From NCBI GenBank assembly GCA_900550545.1, contig URSS01000075.1, forward strand, positions 1-5,415: a stretch of 5,415 nucleotides of DNA, read 5' to 3'. A program made the position numbers and the translations under genes. The notes under the pieces were generated by a model, which saw only the letters and a program-made list of their open reading frames with translations, ran no database searches and had not been told where the DNA came from. The DNA is from an uncultured Lachnobacterium sp. (lineage in GTDB: Bacteria; Bacillota; Clostridia; Lachnospirales; Lachnospiraceae). Below, piece by piece: positions 5,341 to 5,415 of the stretch; within the stretch, counting starts at the first letter, position 1, and each line of letters opens with the position of its first letter.

Positions 5341-5415
5341 GTTTGTCTCCTTTCTTCAGTGAATCAAAAATTGCAGACATACCAGAGACCATATTTTCAT
5401 AGTCGTGTTGCAGTT
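5324..5415 (-). CDS. C-terminal end of an unidentified gene, cut by window
   Basis: Upstream of the HAAS-like gene a frame is open from the window edge to TAA at 5324-5326. It gives 29 residues (LQHDYENMVSGMSAIFDSL, then KKGDKHESLM). The 17-nt overlap with the next gene and the ribosome site lying inside this frame argue for a real gene in the same operon. The fragment is hydrophilic and probably helical, with no TM. HAAS-like genes often follow a PadR- or XRE-type regulator, so a small regulator is a reasonable guess, but 29 residues cannot show it. Confidence 0.55.
   Translation of the reverse strand, partial: LQHDYENMVSGMSAIFDSLKKGDKHESLM

Overview
The window looks like chromosomal DNA from a gut-type Firmicute, most likely a Lachnospiraceae-like Clostridium relative. 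This is an inference from the moderate-to-low GC content, the strong AGGAGG-type ribosome binding sites, and the gene families: an ECF sigma factor coupled to a DUF4179-like anti-sigma protein, a NadS/HigA-type antitoxin, and a HAAS-like membrane protein. No rRNA, tRNA, CRISPR array or transposase is visible.

Layout. (1) Positions 1-950, plus strand: the 3' four-fifths of a PLP-dependent class I/II aminotransferase. (2) 941-2556, minus strand: a two-gene operon of an ECF-type sigma factor and a membrane-anchored, probable anti-sigma protein, joined by an ATGA overlap. Its last codons overlap the last codons of the aminotransferase, and both stop codons sit in one hairpin. (3) 2557-2712: a divergent intergenic region with a good minus-strand promoter for the sigma operon and a weaker plus-strand promoter candidate. 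(4) 2713-3741, plus strand: acylphosphatase and a three-TM YdcF/DUF218 membrane protein, separated by 3 nt and closed by a hairpin at 3788-3838. (5) 3742-4043: about 300 bp without a confident gene. It holds that hairpin, a strong promoter, a 33-codon open frame and a perfect 17-bp palindrome just after a TTGACA box. (6) 4044-4367, plus strand: an XRE-family antitoxin-like regulator with no toxin gene beside it, followed by a strong intrinsic terminator. (7) 4477-5415, minus strand: the end of an unidentified gene, a one-TM HAAS-like protein and a secreted Ser/Thr-rich protein, tightly packed as one operon entering from the right.

How the genes work together. The sigma/anti-sigma pair is a self-contained envelope-signalling switch. 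The acylphosphatase and YdcF genes are probably co-transcribed, but no shared pathway is evident. The antitoxin-like gene may be what remains of a toxin-antitoxin locus and probably controls itself through the palindrome. The most poorly characterised part is the right-hand operon, where a cytoplasmic/membrane regulator-like pair precedes a small exported protein of unknown function.
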